Shown here in pieces: positions 6,405 through 10,067 of a DNA stretch of 10,067 nt. Location: NCBI GenBank assembly GCA_003024985.2, contig PXIH01S0013227.1; one strand, written 5' to 3'. This DNA is from Euperipatoides rowelli (lineage: Eukaryota; Onychophora; Udeonychophora; Euonychophora; Peripatopsidae). Position 1 is the stretch's first letter, and the number at the start of each line of letters is the position of its first letter. The notes under the pieces were generated by a model. It had not been told where the DNA came from and did not search any database. It was given only the letters and a program-made list of their open reading frames with translations. The position numbers were made by a program, and so were the translations under genes.

Positions 6405-6770
6405 TTTGTGTTTTACAGTGTTCAATCTCAAGATCGTAGTCTTGTATAGTAAGAAGCCAGCAAGTGATGTGCTGGTTCTTTTGTTTCAAATTGAATAAAA
6501 ACTTAATGGTTTATGGTCACTCGTAACTATGATATTGTAACCATAAACTAAATGTCTAAATTGCTTAAGGGAATAGACACATATGAATGCTTGCTTTTCG
6601 ATGACAATAGGTTCTTTAAGCCTTATTTAAGGTTTTGCTACAAAAGGCTGTAGGATAGAAAAAGCCTTCATCATCCTTCTTCTCTAGCATTCCAACCACG
6701 ACTATGTTCTAGGCATCACATTTAACAAATAAAAATTTATTGAAACTTAGATGAATTAACAGAGGTGATT
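6405..6770 (-). pseudogene. gypsy RNase H remnant
   Basis: RNase H degrades the RNA strand of the RNA-DNA hybrid during reverse transcription. On the - strand, in shifting frames: FVKCDA (about 6711-6728, position of the first catalytic Asp), EGFFYPTAFCSKTLNKA (about 6620-6670, family form PVAYASRTLNxAE), FRHLVYGYNIIVTSDHKPL (about 6507-6560, with the Asp of SDHKPL at 6516-6518; family form TDHKPL), and LLTIQDYDLEIEH (about 6418-6460, family form LQEYDFEIxY). At least two stops and two frame changes separate them. The block EKEALA between CSKTLN and FRH is present only in degraded form. It follows the reverse transcriptase directly, as in Ty3/gypsy pol. Confidence 0.85.
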
Positions 6771-6899
6771 GACATAAATCAGATTTTAAAAATTTTAAAT
6801 GCACTTTTGCAATTGTCATTCCATTTAAATTTACCTTTATATTTATTTAACAAATTATATAATAGGGCAGTTTTTTTATGAAATATTAGAGATAAATTT

Positions 6900-7662
6900 G
6901 TTGTAGAAGTTGATTGCTACCTATGAAAGCACAAACTAGTTTTATCATGGTAGGTCTTGTAAATTTTTTATTACTTCTAATTTGTCAATTAAAGGTGTGG
7001 CACCTTCTCCAGTTATATTGTGCCTTAGAAAAGTAACTTTAATTTGAAATAATAAAATACTTTGATGGATGAGCTGCCAAATTAACTGATTTTAATTTTG
7101 AAAACAATTTCACAAGAATTGCAAGGTGCTTTTCTTCAGAATTGGAATGCACTGGTATGTCATTTTGGTAGGACAAATAGCTCCAGATGAAATCTCATCC
7201 GCTATCACTTTATTCATTACCTTCTTGAATACAAACCCTAATGTTCTAGCACCTTGAACCATTCTATTCATCTTGTATGTTCCCCAAGGCAAAGTAAAAC
7301 AATAGTGGTCATGGACAGACTCATCTAAAACTATTTGGTAAAACCCATTGTTTAAATCATTCTTATAATTTTTTAGATCCGTTCAGGAGACCAAGGATGC
7401 CAATGATGTATTGGGGATAGTCTAATGGTTTAGTAATTTTGTTTATGTGCCTCAGGTCCAACACAACCCTAATGTCACCAGAAGGCTTCTTAANTGATAG
7501 TAAAAACCCATTGCTTTTATATTCTCCCTTAGATACTATACCAGCTTTCTCAAATTCATCAAGTTTCAGCTTAATATGACTTATCATACTATGGGGAATC
7601 TTATATTGTTTATTGTATATAGGTACATCTGAAGTGAAATCTGGTTTAACTGGAGTTAATGA
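6900..7662 (-). pseudogene. gypsy reverse transcriptase remnant
   Basis: On the - strand: LTPVKPDFTSDVPIYNKQYK from about 7650 leads into FEKAGIVSKG and KKPSGDIRVVLDLRHINKIT (about 7420-7500), the fingers/palm block with the first catalytic Asp. After a break, LNNGFYQIVLDE and YCFTLPWGTYKMNRM (about 7245-7365) match the palm core. The active-site box YxDD appears as YQND at 7159-7170, after a frameshift, so one catalytic Asp is Asn. Then VHSNSEEKHLAIL, LKSVNLAAHPSKY (about 7050-7150), VTFLRHNITGEGATPL and IKLVCAFIGSNQLLQQIY (about 6895-7040) give the thumb and connection. The N at 7494 is in this region. Sequence identity to Ty3/gypsy is clear; the enzyme is inactive. Confidence 0.9.
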
Positions 7663-7959
7663 ACAGCCTTATCCTCAATAAGAACATCATTGAATACCTT
7701 GACAAGATTTCTATTTGTTCTAGACTTGCAAGACATCTCACCAACAATCAGACAAGCAAATATTTATTTCTTAATAGTTGGAGAATCATCTTTATTATTA
7801 ATATAGCACTCATTACCGAGCACTATCTAATAGTTAATTTGATGTTGAAATTTAAATATGCAAAAATCTTGTATAAATTTGGTATTTTGTAAAAAAAATG
7901 ATAATTTGGTAGTTTTGTCCATTTTGCCCTTTGCAAAAATCGGTGATAGTTTAACATAA
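7663..7959 (-). pseudogene. linker between protease and reverse transcriptase, decayed
   Basis: Between the protease DTG region and the reverse transcriptase. Short - strand open pieces can be read (for example VFNDVLIEDKAVH just upstream of the reverse transcriptase) but no domain can be named. Any + strand open frame here is an antisense shadow. Confidence 0.45.
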
Positions 7960-8080
7960 TTATCACACTGCAGTTTTTTCAAAAACATGCATGCTTATCA
8001 TGGAAATGGCCACACCTGTATCTATCAATGCAATGTATTTAATATCATATAAAGTGACCTCTATTAATGGCAAAGACTGT
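7960..8080 (-). pseudogene. gypsy aspartic protease remnant
   Basis: The - strand reads LIEVTLYDIKYIALIDTGVA and then ISMISMHVFEKT, ending at two stops near 7971. The DTG triplet (8014-8022) with flanking hydrophobic beta strands is the retroviral-type aspartic protease active site, which cleaves the Gag-Pol polyprotein. Only the N-terminal half of the roughly 100-residue domain can be read. It lies between the zinc knuckle and the reverse transcriptase, as expected. Confidence 0.8.
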
Positions 8081-8423
8081 TTTATAAAAATTTATAACCC
8101 ATCATATAACAATTTGTACTTAAATTACTGATTGATTTTTCATTATTTGTGTTTTCATTGATACTGTTCAATATACTCTTTATATTTGTTACTTGATCAT
8201 TGAGATAAGGTTTTTATCCTGTTTCGCTATGAAAAATATTGAAATGAATATACTTGAGTTTTGGGTAAAGATCCACTTTCAGACCAGATGATGTTAAACT
8301 TTCCTTAACTCCTAGAATATGAATGTTCAATTTTACTTTGATCAAGGAGGGGGTTAGTTAACCCACCATGCTTAGCCATTGATCCAGATACAAATAACAA
8401 TTGGTAGATTTGTTGGCATACCT

Positions 8424-8466
8424 ACAGTTTTGAAAGAGATGATCATATTCGCTTGCAATTCAAACA
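8424..8466 (-). pseudogene. nucleocapsid CCHC zinc knuckle, frameshifted
   Basis: On the - strand FCLNCK is followed, one frame away, by EYDHLFQNC. Together these supply the C-x2-C ... H-x4-C pattern of a retroelement Gag zinc knuckle, broken between the second Cys and the His. Position between gag and protease supports the reading. Confidence 0.6.
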
Positions 8467-8696
8467 AAATATTCTAGGTTTAATTTTTCTTGTACCTATT
8501 ATATCTTTTACTTTTGTGTATTATTAACAGTAGTAGCACTAACACCTTTTTGATCATTAATAATATAGGTAGTACACATATCAACCAAATTGTCATTATC
8601 AGGTGTCTTATGTATGGTATTAATAGTGCAGGTTTACAATTTATATTAGTAGCACAAGTTTGCTTCACTGTTATTGTAGTGCATACTTAAATTCCA
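8467..8696 (-). pseudogene. gag C-terminal linker, decayed
   Basis: The interval between the gag open frame and the zinc knuckle. Open frames of about 60 codons exist on both strands but neither has recognisable domain content; the - strand is the retrotransposon sense. Confidence 0.4.
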
Positions 8697-9178
8697 TCAT
8701 TTAGTTGTTTTACACCCATCCTTATATATTCTTATAAGACAACTTTTAAACTCTTCTAGCAAATGGTCTGCTTCAATATTATATACTAGCAACTTTATGA
8801 TTGGTTTAAGCATTGATTCCGGCCTATACCTGTAGCACCACATTAACTCATTTAATTGTTGTGTACATTTGTGGAAAGTTTCACATCTTGATGATCTTTC
8901 AATGTGAGAGCTAAACAAATTATTAAATGCAAATAAAACTTCTTCAATACTACTCAGTTCTGCTTTTGATAAGCATTGTGAATTTAAAAACTTTGCTCTT
9001 CCTTCGAGTTTTGTCTCAATAATTCTTAGACAACTCAAAAGGCCAGTTTGCCCCCTTTTGTATAGCCCAAAAGTAGTCTAAAAAATTAACACTCCTCATT
9101 CTTACCTGTAAAAGAAGGAATTAATTTAATTAATTTCATTTTTTCTACAGAAAAATTATTATCCTGACTTTCTAAATG
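8697..9178 (-). pseudogene. gypsy gag (capsid) remnant
   Basis: Gag is the structural protein that packages the retrotransposon RNA. The - strand open frame 9038-8697 (113 codons) has the Retrotrans_gag pattern: IIETKLEGRAKFLNS, then FNNLFSSH, ETFHKCTQQLNELMWCYRYR and LLEEFKSCLIRIYKDG. Upstream in two other frames are MKLIKLIPSFTGKNEEC (from 9139, family form IPxFxGxxEDxxxFL) and NFLDYFWAIQKGANWPFEL (family form FLxxxxxxAxxANW). So one frameshift and one stop separate the N-terminal part. The open frame extends in-frame to HLESQDNNFS at 9178. A separate open stretch at 9288-9172 in a different frame (contains YFIALESDQVEPDE) may be more of gag or a leader; I cannot assign it. Confidence 0.8.
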
Positions 9179-9288
9179 ACTTCATCTGGTTCAACCTGAT
9201 CAGATTCCAAAGCAATGAAGTATGCATTGTTCACATCACTTGCTTCACCTGAAAATTCCACACCTTTGCCTTCTGCTATAATACTTAA

Positions 9289-9984
9289 TTAAATAAAATT
9301 ATATTACTTAAAATAAGAGAGATATTAAATATACCAGGTTATTTCACTTAAGACTTATAATTGTAATATATGTATTCAAATTTGTATTTTCAAATATTTA
9401 TTCACTAAAAAAATTATTATACATTAAAATATTTAAGGTATCGGTATGCAAATGTTTATAATAATTTTTAAAAATATTATTCAATTGTTATTTTCAATAT
9501 ATGAAAATAACAAAATAAAATTCCTATGTTAAAATTATAGTGATCACCTTTTTAATATAAGTTTTTGGGGAAAAATTGTTCTTATTTTTTAAAGTATGTT
9601 TCACTTCTAGTAAAGCTCTCTAAATTTAGCCTTTATTTTTAACAGAATTTATCGTGGTTAGATACATCAGTTTATGTGTAGGCTATTCATGCTTGCTGGG
9701 TCACCCATCTAAAAGAATAATATTTAATTGAACTTGTAGTGCAACAAAATCTCTTTCCAGACTGGGGCCCAAACTTACACAGGCCAACACAAAAAAAAAT
9801 CAAAATAAAAGTGATTGGAAATATTCCAGCAAATTTTTTTATTATTATGATTAATATAGGCCTATGTCAATGCATATATTTTACGTAAATTATTAATTCA
9901 TTAACTACAGGTTATTAAGTGAGCCAACGTACTTGGTTAAAAAACCCTGACAAGGTAATAAGAGCCAAGGGGAAAACCATTCCG
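9289..9984. other. AT-rich non-coding stretch
   Basis: No coding match, LTR, primer-binding site or clear repeat found. If an upstream LTR of the gypsy element survives it should be here, but I see no copy of it downstream to pair with. Confidence 0.55.
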
Positions 9985-10067
9985 TAACCGGATCGACAGG
10001 GACGCGAACCATGGAACATCACAGCTTAATGTTTCACCCTCGCTTTCAACCTGCATTGCTGCAGACT
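9985..10067 (-). repeat. tRNA-like SINE head, cut by the window edge
   Basis: On the - strand a good B box, GGTTCGCGTCC (10000-10010), follows a diverged A-box-like TGCAGGTTGAAAGC (10042-10055) at about tRNA spacing. The sequence changes from AT-rich to GC-balanced here. The 5' end lies at or beyond the window end; the 3' body would extend towards lower coordinates (perhaps to about 9955). It does not look like the same family as the SINE at 5661. Confidence 0.4.

Larger units (their letters stand above)
6400..9288 (-). mobile_element. Ty3/gypsy-type LTR retrotransposon remnant
   Basis: On the - strand the order is gag (about 9178-8697), CCHC zinc knuckle (8466-8424), aspartic protease (about 8080-7960), reverse transcriptase (about 7662-6900), RNase H (about 6770-6405). 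This is the Ty3/gypsy order. All parts contain stops and frameshifts. No LTR pair, primer-binding site or integrase was recognised between 5885 and 9960, so the element is truncated or too decayed at both ends. It lies antisense to the MCT gene, presumably in its intron. Confidence 0.88.

Noticed and set aside
7659-7892. + strand open frame of 77 codons
   Set aside because: Antisense to the gypsy pol linker; Ile/Asn/Leu-rich and without recognisable domain.
8480-8690. Overlapping open frames on both strands, hydrophobic on the + strand (a possible small membrane protein)
   Set aside because: The interval lies between gag and the zinc knuckle of the gypsy element; AT-rich codons give hydrophobic residues by chance.
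9300-9960. LTR upstream of the gypsy gag
   Set aside because: No TG...CA-bounded repeat with a second copy near 5885-6400 could be found by eye.

Overview
The window is animal nuclear DNA, AT-rich and intron-bearing, most likely from an arthropod or another invertebrate; nothing in it fixes the species. It has GT-AG introns, one recognisable host gene in pieces, and remnants of at least five classes of mobile element. A single N at 7494 points to a draft assembly.

Host gene: two + strand exons (3602-3745 and 4748-5497) encode the middle of a 12-helix major facilitator transporter of the monocarboxylate transporter (MCT, SLC16) family, from the end of helix 2 to helix 11. The exon with helix 1 and the exon with helix 12 are not in the window, so the gene runs out on both sides and most of the remaining DNA is probably its introns.

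Region by region. 1-1419: a decayed piggyBac element on the - strand, cut by the window edge, whose outer end sits at a TTAA. 1413-1769: an unidentified - strand open frame touching that TTAA. 2102-2207 and 3206-3457: two pieces of one + strand hAT transposase, split by a MULE (Mutator-like element) at about 2208-3205, so this is a nested insertion. The MULE has terminal inverted repeats made of tandem units of about 16 bp. 3746-4747: an MCT intron with a roughly 290-bp MITE-like element (4041-4330). 5661 to about 5875: a tRNA-derived SINE. About 6400-9288: a Ty3/gypsy-type LTR retrotransposon on the - strand, order gag, zinc knuckle, protease, reverse transcriptase, RNase H, with no recognisable integrase or LTR. 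9985-10067: part of another tRNA-like SINE on the - strand.

Every transposase or polymerase here is broken by stops and frameshifts, so the elements are fossils. No prokaryotic operon, CRISPR array, rRNA or intact tRNA was seen. The most distinctive observations are the nested MULE-in-hAT structure, the minisatellite-like MULE ends, the palindrome-rich piggyBac end, and an exon-like open frame of unknown identity.
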